From assembly GCF_018070075.1 (NCBI RefSeq), contig NZ_JAGPXE010000004.1, positions 62,001-126,000 of the forward strand: 64,000 nucleotides of DNA, read 5' to 3'. Of this stretch, positions 26,422 through 35,057 are shown piece after piece. The position numbers and the translations under genes were made by a program. How positions within the stretch are numbered: position 1 is the stretch's first letter; each line of letters starts with the position of its first letter. The stretch comes from Saccharopolyspora endophytica (lineage in GTDB: Bacteria > Actinomycetota > Actinomycetes > Mycobacteriales > Pseudonocardiaceae). The notes under the pieces are model-generated. The model had not been told where the DNA came from, ran no database searches, and saw nothing but the letters and a program-made list of their open reading frames with translations.

Positions 26422-27681
26422 GTGAGTCACCTGTTGTTGGTGGAGAGCTGGGTCGGGGCGATGAGCACGTTGCTCCCCAGAGCGATCAACGAGGAGGGCC
26501 ACCGGTTCAGCTTCGTCACCAGAGATCTGCAGCACTACCTGCGCTCCGCCCCAGGCCCCGGCCCGCACCCGCTGCTGGGTGCGGACAACGTGCTCACCTG
26601 CGAGACCAACGACCCCGAAGTGCTGCTGCCGCACCTGGAACGGCTGCAGCCGGTGCTGGGCTTCGACGGGGTCGCGACCTCGTGCGACTACTACCTGCCC
26701 ACCGCCGCGAAGATCGCCCAGCGGTTGGGACTTCCCGGGCCCGCGCCGGAAGCCGTCGAAAGCGCCTGCGCCAAGGATCAGACCCGGCGCGCGCTGCACG
26801 AGGCCGGAGTCCCCGGACCGGCCTTCGCGCTCGCCGAAACGCTGCGCGGCCTGGAGGAAGCGGCCGCGGCGATGGGCTTCCCGCTGGTGCTCAAGCCCGT
26901 GGACCTGTGCGCGGGCATGTTCGTGCGGCGGGTCGACGACGTCGAGCAGCTGCGCGCGGCTTTCGCCGAGCTGCAAGGATTTCCGGTCAACGCTCGTGGC
27001 CAGCAACGCAGTCCCGTGGTGTTGCTGGAGGAGCTGTTGACCGGCGCCGAGGTGAGCGTGGAGACGGTCACCTTCGGCGGGCGGACCACGGTCGTCGGCG
27101 TCACCGACAAGAGCGTCGCCGGCGCACCGTGGTTCGTCGAAACCGGTCACATGTTCCCGGCCGCGCTCGACGACGAGACCCGCGACGGCGTCGTCTCGAC
27201 CGCCGTGGCCGCGATCGAGGCGCTGGGCCTGGACAACACCGTCTGCCACACCGAGATCAAGCTGACCGCCGACGGCCCGCGCATCGTCGAGGTCAACCCG
27301 CGTCCGGCGGGCAACCAGATCACCGAGCTGATCCGCCGCGTCACCGGCATCGACCTCGCCGGGGTGTACGCGCAGGTCGCGCTCGGCGAGAAGCCCGATC
27401 TCAGCCCGGTGGACACCGGGGCGTCGAGCGCGGCGATCTCGTTCCTGCTGCCGCCGCGCACCGGGCCGATCGCCGAGATCCAGGGCACCGAAGCGCTGCG
27501 CGATCCCGCGGTGGCGGAGTTCAAGCTCAAGCCCGCCGGCCACCGAGCCGGCCCCGCGACCAGCAACAACAACTACCTGGGCCACGTGATGGTGACCAGC
27601 GACCGGCCTGGGGCGGCGCGTCCGCACGCCGAGCTGCTGATCTCCGGGCTGGACGTGCGCTACGCGGAGGACGTCGCGTGA
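26422..27681 (+). CDS. ATP-grasp amino acid ligase-like enzyme
   Basis: A 419-residue ATP-grasp protein, first gene of the zinc-box cluster. The ATP-grasp core runs over residues ~115-310: the lysine-bearing strand FPLVLKPVDLCAGMFVRRVD, VLLEELLTGAEVSVETVTF, and the Mg-binding CHTEIKLTADGPRIVEVNPR with RPAGNQI after it. Related enzymes (carnosine synthase, BL00235, DdaF) join amino acids through acyl phosphates. The likely role is formation of an amide bond in a small peptide-like metallophore. GTG start after GGGAGGAG. The stop overlaps the next start by 4 bp (GTGA). Substrates unknown. Confidence 0.85.
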   Translation: MSHLLLVESWVGAMSTLLPRAINEEGHRFSFVTRDLQHYLRSAPGPGPHPLLGADNVLTCETNDPEVLLPHLERLQPVLGFDGVATSCDYYLPTAAKIAQRLGLPGPAPEAVESACAKDQTRRALHEAGVPGPAFALAETLRGLEEAAAAMGFPLVLKPVDLCAGMFVRRVDDVEQLRAAFAELQGFPVNARGQQRSPVVLLEELLTGAEVSVETVTFGGRTTVVGVTDKSVAGAPWFVETGHMFPAALDDETRDGVVSTAVAAIEALGLDNTVCHTEIKLTADGPRIVEVNPRPAGNQITELIRRVTGIDLAGVYAQVALGEKPDLSPVDTGASSAAISFLLPPRTGPIAEIQGTEALRDPAVAEFKLKPAGHRAGPATSNNNYLGHVMVTSDRPGAARPHAELLISGLDVRYAEDVA

Positions 27682-28460
27682 CGGCGCTGGACGACCTCAT
27701 CGAGACCGCGCTCCCCGAGGCGGATGCCGAGGTCAGCGTGGGTTTCCTGACCCAGCAAGGGGTCCGGCACGCCTCCCGGCAGCGCTCCTACCGCAACCAC
27801 GTGCTCAGCCTCCGCGTCGGTGAGGCCGTCGGATCCTGCGCGGTGGAACCCGGCGAGGTCGGCGAGGACGTCGTGCTGGACTGCGTCGGCGAACCCGTCC
27901 GCAAGCTCCTGCGGCACCCGCTGCCCGCCGTGCGGATCGCCGCTCTCGACGCGCACCTGCAACACCTGCGTCCGCACCACGAGCACGCCGAGGCCGTGCA
28001 CCTCGACCGCGGTGACTCGCTGCGGAAATCGCTGCACCGCTCGGAGCACGTCGTGGGCCTGCTGCCCTCCGGGGTCCGCCGGGTGCTGGTCGTGGGCGTC
28101 GTGAACTCCCTGCTGCAACGCCTGCGGGAACGCGGGATCGGTTACGTGGCCTGCGACCGCAAGGGCGGCCGCACCGAGTGGGACGAGCCGGTGATCACCG
28201 ACGCCGAGAGCGCGCTGGACGACTGCGACGCGGTGCTGGCCTCCGGGATGGTGCTGAGCAGCCCCACCTTCCAGACGCTGCTCGACCACGCGCGCCGGAC
28301 CGGGCGACCGCTGGTGTTCTTCGCCCAGACCGGGAGCGGGATCCTGCCGCACTTCCTCGGTGACGGCGTCACCGCCGTGTCCGCCGAGCCGTACCCCTTC
28401 TTCTGGCTCGACGGCGGCCCGAGCGTGCTCTACCGCTACTCGGAGGTGGCGGGCCGTTGA
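27678..28460 (+). CDS. DUF4213/DUF364 Rossmann-like protein
   Basis: A 260-residue protein. The C-terminal half looks like DUF364: GVRRVLVVGVVNSLLQRLRE, then DDCDAVLASGMVLSSPTFQT, then GRPLVFFAQTGSGILPHFLG and GVTAVSAEPYPFFW. This matches the 'T-G-S-T-l-.N.T' and '.G.St.l.P.lF..Gv' layout of the family. The N-terminal DUF4213-like part is enolase-N-like. Structures of this family suggested a heavy-metal or small-molecule binding site, but no activity is established. GTG start overlapping the ATP-grasp stop, and a 4-bp overlap with the next gene. In this cluster a metal-related or biosynthetic role is plausible. Confidence 0.72.
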   Translation: MTALDDLIETALPEADAEVSVGFLTQQGVRHASRQRSYRNHVLSLRVGEAVGSCAVEPGEVGEDVVLDCVGEPVRKLLRHPLPAVRIAALDAHLQHLRPHHEHAEAVHLDRGDSLRKSLHRSEHVVGLLPSGVRRVLVVGVVNSLLQRLRERGIGYVACDRKGGRTEWDEPVITDAESALDDCDAVLASGMVLSSPTFQTLLDHARRTGRPLVFFAQTGSGILPHFLGDGVTAVSAEPYPFFWLDGGPSVLYRYSEVAGR

Positions 28461-29518
28461 ACGCAGCACCGAACCCCGGCCTGTTGGACCTCGTTCGGGA
28501 GACGCCCCTGGCGCGCGTGTCGGCTCCGCTGCCACGTCCCCACCCGGGGTTCTGGGCGAAGCTGGAATGTCTCAGCGCGGGTGGGATGAAAGCCCGCGCC
28601 GCCCTGTCGATGCTGCGCGGCGCCCGCCGGCGCGGCGAGCTGCGGCCCGGCGCCCCGGTCGTGGAGTCGACCAGCGGAACCCTCGGCGTGGGACTGGCTT
28701 TCGCCGGCAACGCGCTGGGACATCCGATCGTGCTCGTCGTCGACAGCGAGCTCGAACCCGGCATGCGCGCGCTGCTGCGGGCCCACGGAACCCGGCTGGA
28801 GGTCGTCGACCAGCCGCACCCGGTGGGCGGCTGGCAGCAGGCGCGACTGGACCGGGTGCAGCGGATCTGCCGCGACCTGCCCGGCGCCTACTGGCCGGAC
28901 CAGTACAACAACCCCGACAACCCGGCCGGTTACGACGAGATGGGTGCCGAGATCGCCCGATGCCTGGACCGCGTCGACGTGCTGGTGTGCAGCGTCGGTT
29001 CCGGCGGCCACAGCTCGGGTGCGATCCGCGCGGTGCGCAAGCGGTGGCCGCAGGCGCGGCTGATCGGCGTGGACACCGTCGGATCGACGATCTTCGGCCA
29101 GCCCGCGCGTCCTCGCGTGATGCGCGGTCTCGGCAGCAGCATCCACCCGCGCAACGTCGCCTACGAGCTCTTCGACGAGGTGCACTGGGTCGGTCCGGCC
29201 GAGGCGGTCGCCGCCTGCCGGACCCTGGCCCGCGATTCCTTCGTCACCGGCGGCTGGAGCACCGGGGCGGTGGCGCTGGTCGCGGCGTGGGCGTCGCGGG
29301 TGGAGCCGGGCGCGAACGTCGTGACGGTGTTCCCCGACGGCCCGCAGCGCTACCTGGGCACCGTCTTCGACGACGACTACTGCCGCGCGCGGGGACTCCT
29401 CGACTGCGCCACGGCCACCCGCCCGGTGGAGGTCGCCGATCCCGAGGTCGAGGCCACGGGGTGGACGCGCTGCCGGGTGATCAACGATCCCCTGGTGAAG
29501 CTGGAGGTGCCCGCGTGA
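28457..29518 (+). CDS. Cysteine synthase-like PLP enzyme (SbnA/diaminopropionate synthase-like)
   Basis: A 353-residue fold-type II PLP enzyme. The PLP lysine is expected in SAGGMKARAALSML, aligned with SVKDR of CysK. The phosphate or substrate loop is ESTSGTLGVGLAFAG, where CysK has TSGNTG, so a Leu replaces the conserved Asn. The glycine loop is CSVGSGGHSSGAIRAVRK. Homologues in siderophore and metallophore loci (SbnA, DdaA, AesA) use O-phosphoserine or acetylserine to build 2,3-diaminopropionate or related adducts. No SbnB-like partner is present. TTG start overlaps the upstream stop. The exact product is inferred only. Confidence 0.82.
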   Translation: MNAAPNPGLLDLVRETPLARVSAPLPRPHPGFWAKLECLSAGGMKARAALSMLRGARRRGELRPGAPVVESTSGTLGVGLAFAGNALGHPIVLVVDSELEPGMRALLRAHGTRLEVVDQPHPVGGWQQARLDRVQRICRDLPGAYWPDQYNNPDNPAGYDEMGAEIARCLDRVDVLVCSVGSGGHSSGAIRAVRKRWPQARLIGVDTVGSTIFGQPARPRVMRGLGSSIHPRNVAYELFDEVHWVGPAEAVAACRTLARDSFVTGGWSTGAVALVAAWASRVEPGANVVTVFPDGPQRYLGTVFDDDYCRARGLLDCATATRPVEVADPEVEATGWTRCRVINDPLVKLEVPA

Positions 29519-30522
29519 AGCTGAGCTGGCGGGTGGGCGGACTCGCGCTGCGCGAACCGCTGCGGATCTCGCGATCGGTCATGGCCGAACGCGGCGCGGT
29601 CACCGTCGCCGCGGAGCACGACGGCGTCGTCGGCCACGGCGAGGTGGTGACCAGCGTCTACTACGGACTGGACGTGGACCGCATCGAGCGGGAACTCGCG
29701 GCGGCACAACGGGAACTCGTTCCGCTCGACCCCACTTCCGCGCTGGTGGCGGGCATCTCGGCCTCCCCCGGCGTGCGGTCGGCGGTGGACGCGGCGTTGC
29801 ACGACCTGGTCGCCCGCACGCGCGGCGTCGCCGTCTACGACCTGGTCGGGACGGCACCGAGCTGGCCGGTGCCCACGGCGCGCACCATCGGCATCACCCC
29901 GACCCACCGCGCCGTGGCGTCGGCATGCGAACTGGCCTCGCAGGGGTTCCGGCTGCTCAAGGTGAAGATCGGCGCCGAGCCCGAGGAGCTGGACCGGGTC
30001 AAGGCCATCCGCGACGCGCTGCCGGACGTCCGGCTGCTGCTGGACCCCAACGGCGCCTGGGAACCCGAGCAGGCGGCCGACATGCTGCGCGCTGCGGCCG
30101 GCTTCGACGTCGACGCGGTGGAGCAGCCCATCGCCCCGGGCACGCCCGACGTGCTCGCCCAGGTGGCGGCGGACTCCCCGATCCCGGTGATCGCCGACGA
30201 GGACGCCCGCACCGTCGACGACGTGCGCGCGCTGGGCTCGCGGGTGCACGGGATCAACATCAAACTGCCCGAATGCGGTGGGATTCGGGCCGCGCGGGAA
30301 CTCGTCGACACCGCACGGGAGTTCGGCGTCGACGTGATGCTCGGGTGCCAGGTCGCCAGTTCGCTGGGCATCGCCCCGGCCGTGCACCTGACCGGGCTGG
30401 CCCGCTGGGTCGACCTCGACGGTCACCTGCTGCTGGCCCGCGATCCCTGGACCGGCATCGGCGGCGAGGACGGGCTGCTGCGGATCACCGACACCACCGG
30501 ACTGGGGGTTCGACCCGCTTGA
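29515..30522 (+). CDS. Enolase-superfamily enzyme, dipeptide epimerase/muconate cycloisomerase-like
   Basis: A 335-residue enolase-superfamily member. Both catalytic lysines are present: the K-x-K of LLKVKIGAEPEEL (residues ~155) and the K in GINIKLPECGG (~250). The three metal ligands are the Asp in LLLDPNGAWEP, the Glu in AVEQPIAPG and the Asp of VIADEDART. This two-lysine arrangement fits the L-Ala-D/L-Glu (dipeptide) epimerase subgroup, which flips a stereocentre in a dipeptide. That suits a cluster with an amino acid ligase. GTG start with a 4-bp overlap. Specificity cannot be read from the sequence. Confidence 0.87.
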   Translation: MKLSWRVGGLALREPLRISRSVMAERGAVTVAAEHDGVVGHGEVVTSVYYGLDVDRIERELAAAQRELVPLDPTSALVAGISASPGVRSAVDAALHDLVARTRGVAVYDLVGTAPSWPVPTARTIGITPTHRAVASACELASQGFRLLKVKIGAEPEELDRVKAIRDALPDVRLLLDPNGAWEPEQAADMLRAAAGFDVDAVEQPIAPGTPDVLAQVAADSPIPVIADEDARTVDDVRALGSRVHGINIKLPECGGIRAARELVDTAREFGVDVMLGCQVASSLGIAPAVHLTGLARWVDLDGHLLLARDPWTGIGGEDGLLRITDTTGLGVRPA

Positions 30523-31784
30523 AGACCTGGCGACTCATCCGCACCTACCCGCTGGCGGTGCAGGTGCTGCTGGTCAACCAGCTCGGCGTGAACACCGGCT
30601 TCTACCTGCTCATCCCCTACCTCGCCGGCTACCTCGGGCACGACCTCGGGATGTCGGCGGCGGTGGTCGGGGTGATCCTCGGCGTGCGCAACCTCAGCCA
30701 GCAGGGCCTGTTCCTGGTCGGCGGCTCGGCCGCGGACCGGCTCGGCGCGCGCGGCGTCATCATCGCCGGATGCGCGCTGCGCGCGGTGGGTTTCGGGCTG
30801 TTCGCCTTCGGCACCTCCGTACCGGTGCTGCTGGGCGCCTCGGTGCTCAGCGGCCTGGCGGGTGCGCTGTTCAACCCGGCGGTGCGCGCCTACCTCGCGA
30901 CCGAGGCCGGTGACCGCCGCGCCGAGGTGTTCTCGCTGTTCAACGTGTTCGCCAACACCGGGATGCTGCTCGGCCCGCTGCTGGGCAGCGCGCTGCTGCT
31001 GGTGAACTTCCGGCTCTCGGCGGTGATCGCGGCGGTGATCTTCGCGCTGCTGACGGTCGCCCAGGTGCTGGTGCTGCCGGTGCGGCGGGTGGAGCGCTCG
31101 GGGACCTCGGTTCTCACCGACTGGCGCGGCGTGCTCACCGACCGCCGGTTCCTGGCGTTCACCGGAGCGCTGACCGGCATGTTCGCCCTGCAGAACCAGC
31201 TGTACCTGGTTCTTCCGATGCACGCCGAGCAGTTCACCGGTTCACCCGCGGCGGTGTCGGTGATCTTCCTGGTGTCGACGGCCGCGAGCCTGCTGCTGCA
31301 GGTGCGCATCACCGCCCGGTTCTCCGAGCGGTGGAGCCGGGGGCGTTCCATCACCACCGGTCTGGCGCTGATGGGCGGGTCGTTCGCGGTCACCGCCGTC
31401 GCGGCGAGCCTGCTGCCCGGCGCTCCGCCGAACTCGCCCGGGGAGGCGCTGCTGCGGCTGACCCCGGTGCTGGTCACCGCGTTCGGGCTGTCCGTCGGCG
31501 TGATGCTGGCCCAACCGTTCGTCTACGAGCTGATCCCCTCGTTCGGCGGAACGGCGCTGTCCGGCACCTACTTCGGCGTGTTCTACCTGGCCTCCGGGCT
31601 GACCGCCGCCGCGGGCAACGCCCTCATCGGCTGGGCCACCGACCTCGCCGCCCCGAGCCTGCCGTGGCTCCCGTCCGCCCTGTGCGTCCTCATCGGACTC
31701 GCCTCCGCACTGGCCGTCCTCGCCGTCCACCGCCGCACCGGCATCGGCCCCCGAACCGAGGAACCCGCATGCGCAACTTCCTGA
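30519..31784 (+). CDS. MFS transporter, probable metallophore exporter
   Basis: A 421-residue major facilitator with about 12 hydrophobic segments. It has the loop motif GGSAADRLGARGVIIAG (MFS motif A) after TM2 and the ALFNPAVRAYLATEAG stretch typical of drug-efflux members. A TTG start overlaps the upstream stop by 4 bp, with GGGGG as ribosome site. In cnt/staphylopine-type loci an MFS protein (CntE) exports the metallophore while an ABC importer brings the complex back; the same pairing occurs here. Role inferred from context. Confidence 0.88.
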   Translation: MKTWRLIRTYPLAVQVLLVNQLGVNTGFYLLIPYLAGYLGHDLGMSAAVVGVILGVRNLSQQGLFLVGGSAADRLGARGVIIAGCALRAVGFGLFAFGTSVPVLLGASVLSGLAGALFNPAVRAYLATEAGDRRAEVFSLFNVFANTGMLLGPLLGSALLLVNFRLSAVIAAVIFALLTVAQVLVLPVRRVERSGTSVLTDWRGVLTDRRFLAFTGALTGMFALQNQLYLVLPMHAEQFTGSPAAVSVIFLVSTAASLLLQVRITARFSERWSRGRSITTGLALMGGSFAVTAVAASLLPGAPPNSPGEALLRLTPVLVTAFGLSVGVMLAQPFVYELIPSFGGTALSGTYFGVFYLASGLTAAAGNALIGWATDLAAPSLPWLPSALCVLIGLASALAVLAVHRRTGIGPRTEEPACATS

Positions 31785-32584
31785 CCGACAACCCCGAGAT
31801 CTACGAGGCCTGGTTCCCCGACCCCCACCACACCGCGGCCACCTTCGTCGACGACGTCGTCACCCGCTTCACCGGATCTCAGCGGAAACCAGATTCCCGA
31901 TCTCCGCTGAAATCCCCACGCCCGAGCCGAGACCTGCTCGACGTGGGGTGCGGGACGGGGCGGGACGCGCGGTACTGGGTGCGCAACGGGTACCGGGTGA
32001 CCGGCATCGACACCTCAGCCGACATGGTCGCCCACGCCCAGCAGCACTGCCCGGAAGCGGAATTCGTCGTCGCCGACATGCGGGAGTTCTCGCTGGGCCG
32101 CGAGTTCGACGTGATCACCTGCCTGGACAGCGCGCTGCTGTACTGCCACCGCAACGAGGAACTGCTGTCGTTCCTGCGGCGGTGCCACGAGCACCTCCGC
32201 CCGGGCGGGTTGCTGGTCGCCGAGGCCCGCAACGGTGCGTTCTTCCTGGGCAACACCGAACTGCTGGACGAGACCTCCGAACGCGAGCTCAGCTACGACG
32301 GATCGACCTACCGGTCCCGGACGCGGCTGTGGATCGACCACGCCGAACAGCTGCTGCGGCGAGAACGCGCGTGGCAGCACGACGGCTCGGAGCTCGTCCA
32401 GCGATCCGCCTGGCGGCTGCTGTTCCCGCAGGAACTGCGCCACTTCGCCGGCACCTGCGGATTCGACGTCCTGGCCCTGTTCGACGAACCCGGCCCCCGC
32501 ACCGACACCCCGTGGCGGGCCGACGCGGAGCTGTCCGAGCGGATGTCCGGAGACCGCCTGCACCTGATCGCACGCCGACGCTGA
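31769..32584 (+). CDS. Class I SAM-dependent methyltransferase with an in-frame repeat insertion
   Basis: A 271-residue methyltransferase. Motif I is DLLDVGCGTGRDARYW, motif II GYRVTGIDTS, and the post-I region EFVVADMREF and DVITCLDSALLYC complete the fold. Its 5' end overlaps the MFS gene by 16 bp. Residues ~35-51 (GSQRKPDSRSPLKSPRP) directly precede motif I and are encoded by a family B palindromic repeat, with arms at 31874-31886 and 31903-31915. The frame stays open. The extra segment is basic and Ser-rich and falls in the surface region before the Rossmann core, so activity may be kept. It may tailor the metallophore. Confidence 0.85.
   Translation: MRNFLTDNPEIYEAWFPDPHHTAATFVDDVVTRFTGSQRKPDSRSPLKSPRPSRDLLDVGCGTGRDARYWVRNGYRVTGIDTSADMVAHAQQHCPEAEFVVADMREFSLGREFDVITCLDSALLYCHRNEELLSFLRRCHEHLRPGGLLVAEARNGAFFLGNTELLDETSERELSYDGSTYRSRTRLWIDHAEQLLRRERAWQHDGSELVQRSAWRLLFPQELRHFAGTCGFDVLALFDEPGPRTDTPWRADAELSERMSGDRLHLIARRR
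31874..31915. repeat. Family B palindromic repeat inside a coding region
   Basis: Inverted repeat GGATCTCAGCGGA (31874-31886) and TCCGCTGAAATCC (31903-31915), 13-bp arms with one mismatch and a 16-nt loop. The arms resemble the TTCAGTGGAA/TTCCACTGAA units at 15254-15400. Here the element lies inside the methyltransferase gene, in frame, just before motif I. Confidence 0.7.
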
Positions 32585-32595
32585 AGGAGATCCCC

Positions 32596-34122
32596 ATGCA
32601 GAACCTCAACCGCCGCGGCTTCCTGGGCCTGACCGCCGGCGCCGTCCTGCTCACCGGGTGCGCCCCGGGCGGTGGGAGCACCGTCGGAGCGCCGAAACCC
32701 GGTGGCCGGTTACGGGCCGCGTTCTCCGGCGGTGGCGCCGCCGAGGTCCTCGACCCGCACGAGACCGACCTCTACATCGAGATCGCCCGCGCCAAGGCCC
32801 TCTACGACAAGCTCGCCGACTACGGCTCGGACATGTCCCCGCAGCCCCGGCTCGCCGAGCGCTGGGAGCCCTCCGCCGACCTGCTGGCCTGGCGGATCAC
32901 GCTGCAGCAGACGACCTTCCACGACGGCCGCCCGCTGCGCGCCGCCGATGTGCTGGCCAGCTACGCGCGCATCACCGAACCCGGTGGCAGCCGCCGCGCC
33001 AAGTCCACCCTGTCGGTGATCGACCTGGCGAACAGCCGCGCGATCGACGACCGCACCGTCGAGTTCCGGCTCAAGCGGCCCTACGCCGAGTTCCCCAACG
33101 CGCTGGCCACCCTCGGCGCCTACATCATCCCCGAGGGCACCACCGACTTCAGCAAGCCGATCGGAACCGGCCCGTTCAAGCTGGTCTCCTTCGAACCGGG
33201 CCGTTCCTTCCTCGCAACGCGCAATCCCGAGTACTTCGACGGCGCGCCGCTGGTCGACGAGCTGCAGATCGTGGTCACCAACGACGAGGCCGCGCGGGTG
33301 AACGCGCTGCTGGGCAGGCAGATCGACTACGCCCACGACCTCACCCTCACCAGCGCCCGCACCTACGAGTCCAGCGGTCAGCTCCAGGTCCACCGGTTGC
33401 CGCTGGGCAACTTCCACGGATTGGCGATGAAGGTCGACCGCCCGCCGTTCGACCGCCCCGAGCTGCGGCAGGCCATGTTCCACCTCATCGACCGCGAGGA
33501 GCTGCTGCGCTCGGTGCTGCAGGGCTCCGGCCAGGTCGGCAACGACCTCTACGGCAAGGGATACCGCTACTACGCCGAACTGCCGCAGCGCCGGCAGGAC
33601 CTGGAGCGGGCGCGGGCGCTGGTGAAGCAGGCCGGGGCTGAGGGCATGACCATCGACTTCAACACCTCCGACGCCTCCACCGGTCTGAAGGAGGCGGCGA
33701 TGGCCATCAGCGACCAGGCGCGCAAGGTGGGCCTCAACCTCAACGTGCGGATGGGCAACAAGGACACCTACTGGTCCGACATCAACAAGAGCGGTGTCCT
33801 GGCCAGCTACCGCTCCGGCGGGATGCCGCTGGACTCGCACTTCTCCCAGCGGTTGCTGTCGGGCTCCACGACCAACAACACCGCGTGGCGGCGCCCCGAG
33901 TTCGACGCCCTCTACGACGAGGCCCAGTCCACGCTGGACGAGAACCGCCGCGCCGAGATCTACCGGCGCATGCAGGAGCAGCTGTTCAACGAGGGCGGTT
34001 TCGTGTGGTGGGGCGTGTCCGACTGGATCGTCGCCTCGGCCGCCAACGTCGGCGGGGTCGACGACCGGGCTCCCGCCAACACCCTGGACTGGGCGCGCTT
34101 CGACAAGGTGTGGCTGGCGTGA
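32596..34122 (+). CDS. Extracellular solute-binding lipoprotein (SBP family 5), metallophore/nickel-peptide type
   Basis: A 508-residue family 5 binding protein (DppA/NikA/CntA class). The N-terminus has a twin-arginine motif NRRGFLGLTAG and a lipobox LLTGCAPG, so it is probably a Tat-exported lipoprotein. Core motifs: LAERWEPSADLLAWRITLQQ, TFHDGRPLRAADVLASYARI, the PIGTGPFKLVSFEPG signature, and LRQAMFHLIDREELLRSVLQ. It is the receptor of the ABC importer encoded downstream with 4-bp overlaps. CntA-like members bind metal-metallophore complexes. A good AAGGAGA site precedes the ATG 11 bp after the methyltransferase. Confidence 0.93.
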   Translation: MQNLNRRGFLGLTAGAVLLTGCAPGGGSTVGAPKPGGRLRAAFSGGGAAEVLDPHETDLYIEIARAKALYDKLADYGSDMSPQPRLAERWEPSADLLAWRITLQQTTFHDGRPLRAADVLASYARITEPGGSRRAKSTLSVIDLANSRAIDDRTVEFRLKRPYAEFPNALATLGAYIIPEGTTDFSKPIGTGPFKLVSFEPGRSFLATRNPEYFDGAPLVDELQIVVTNDEAARVNALLGRQIDYAHDLTLTSARTYESSGQLQVHRLPLGNFHGLAMKVDRPPFDRPELRQAMFHLIDREELLRSVLQGSGQVGNDLYGKGYRYYAELPQRRQDLERARALVKQAGAEGMTIDFNTSDASTGLKEAAMAISDQARKVGLNLNVRMGNKDTYWSDINKSGVLASYRSGGMPLDSHFSQRLLSGSTTNNTAWRRPEFDALYDEAQSTLDENRRAEIYRRMQEQLFNEGGFVWWGVSDWIVASAANVGGVDDRAPANTLDWARFDKVWLA

Positions 34123-35057
34123 TCCCCTACCTGCTTCGCCGCGTCCTGCTCGGCGTCGTCCAGGTGTTCCTCGTGGTCGTGGGGATCTTCCTGCTGACCG
34201 AAGCGCTCCCCGGCGATGCGGCCGTGACGATCGCCGGGGACAACCCCGATCCGGCCGTCATCGCCGGGCTTCGGGAGCAGCTGGGCTTGGATCGGCCGAT
34301 GTGGCAGCGGTTCGCGGACTGGTGCCTGGCCGCCGCCCAAGGCGATCTCGGCACCTCGCTGGCCGGTCCGCGCAGCGTCGCCGAGGTCATCGGTTCGGCC
34401 GCCGGGCCGACGCTGTTGCTGGCCTGCTCGGCGCTGGTGCTGCTGGTGCCGCTGTCGACCGGTGTCGGCGTGCTGGCCGCCCGCCGGGAAGGCGGTCGAG
34501 TGGACCGGGCGATCACCAGCACCACCCTCGGGTTGTACGCGGCACCTGAGTTCGCGATGGCGATCCTGCTGGTGACGGTCTTCGCCGTGCAGCTGGGCTG
34601 GTTCCCGCCGACGGCCGTGGGCGGTTCCCTGCTGAGCAGGCCCGACCTGCTGGTGCTGCCGGTCGTCGTGCTGCTGCTGCGGCCGATCTGCTCGCTGAGC
34701 CGCCTCGTGCGCGCCGGGATGATCGAGGCGCAGCGGTCCCCCTACGTGCAGCACGCCCGGCGCCTCGGGCTCTCACCCGCCCGGATCCGGTTCGCGCACG
34801 CGCTGCCCAACGCCGCGGCCCCGGCGGTGCAGCAGCTGGCGCGGACGGCGGACTGGCTGATCGGAGGCGTGATCGTGGTGGAGGCCATCTTCGTGGTCCC
34901 GGGCCTGGGAACCACGCTGCTGGACGCCGTCTCGGCACGGGACCTGCCGGTGCTGCAGGGGCTGGCCCTGGTGTTCGCGAGCACGACGGTGCTGGTCAAC
35001 CTCGGCGCCGACGTCGCCGCCCGCATCCTGTCCCCCACCGCGGAGGCCCACCGATGA
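34119..35057 (+). CDS. ABC transporter permease (DppB/NikB/CntB type)
   Basis: A 312-residue inner membrane permease of the peptide/nickel importer class. The N-terminal IPYLLRRVLLGVVQVFLVVV helix is typical of DppB. The cytoplasmic coupling EAA-like motif is ARRLGLSPARIRFAHALPNA followed by AAPAVQQLA. GTG start overlaps the binding-protein stop by 4 bp. It pairs with the next permease to form the channel. Substrate inferred from the cluster. Confidence 0.92.
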   Translation: MIPYLLRRVLLGVVQVFLVVVGIFLLTEALPGDAAVTIAGDNPDPAVIAGLREQLGLDRPMWQRFADWCLAAAQGDLGTSLAGPRSVAEVIGSAAGPTLLLACSALVLLVPLSTGVGVLAARREGGRVDRAITSTTLGLYAAPEFAMAILLVTVFAVQLGWFPPTAVGGSLLSRPDLLVLPVVVLLLRPICSLSRLVRAGMIEAQRSPYVQHARRLGLSPARIRFAHALPNAAAPAVQQLARTADWLIGGVIVVEAIFVVPGLGTTLLDAVSARDLPVLQGLALVFASTTVLVNLGADVAARILSPTAEAHR

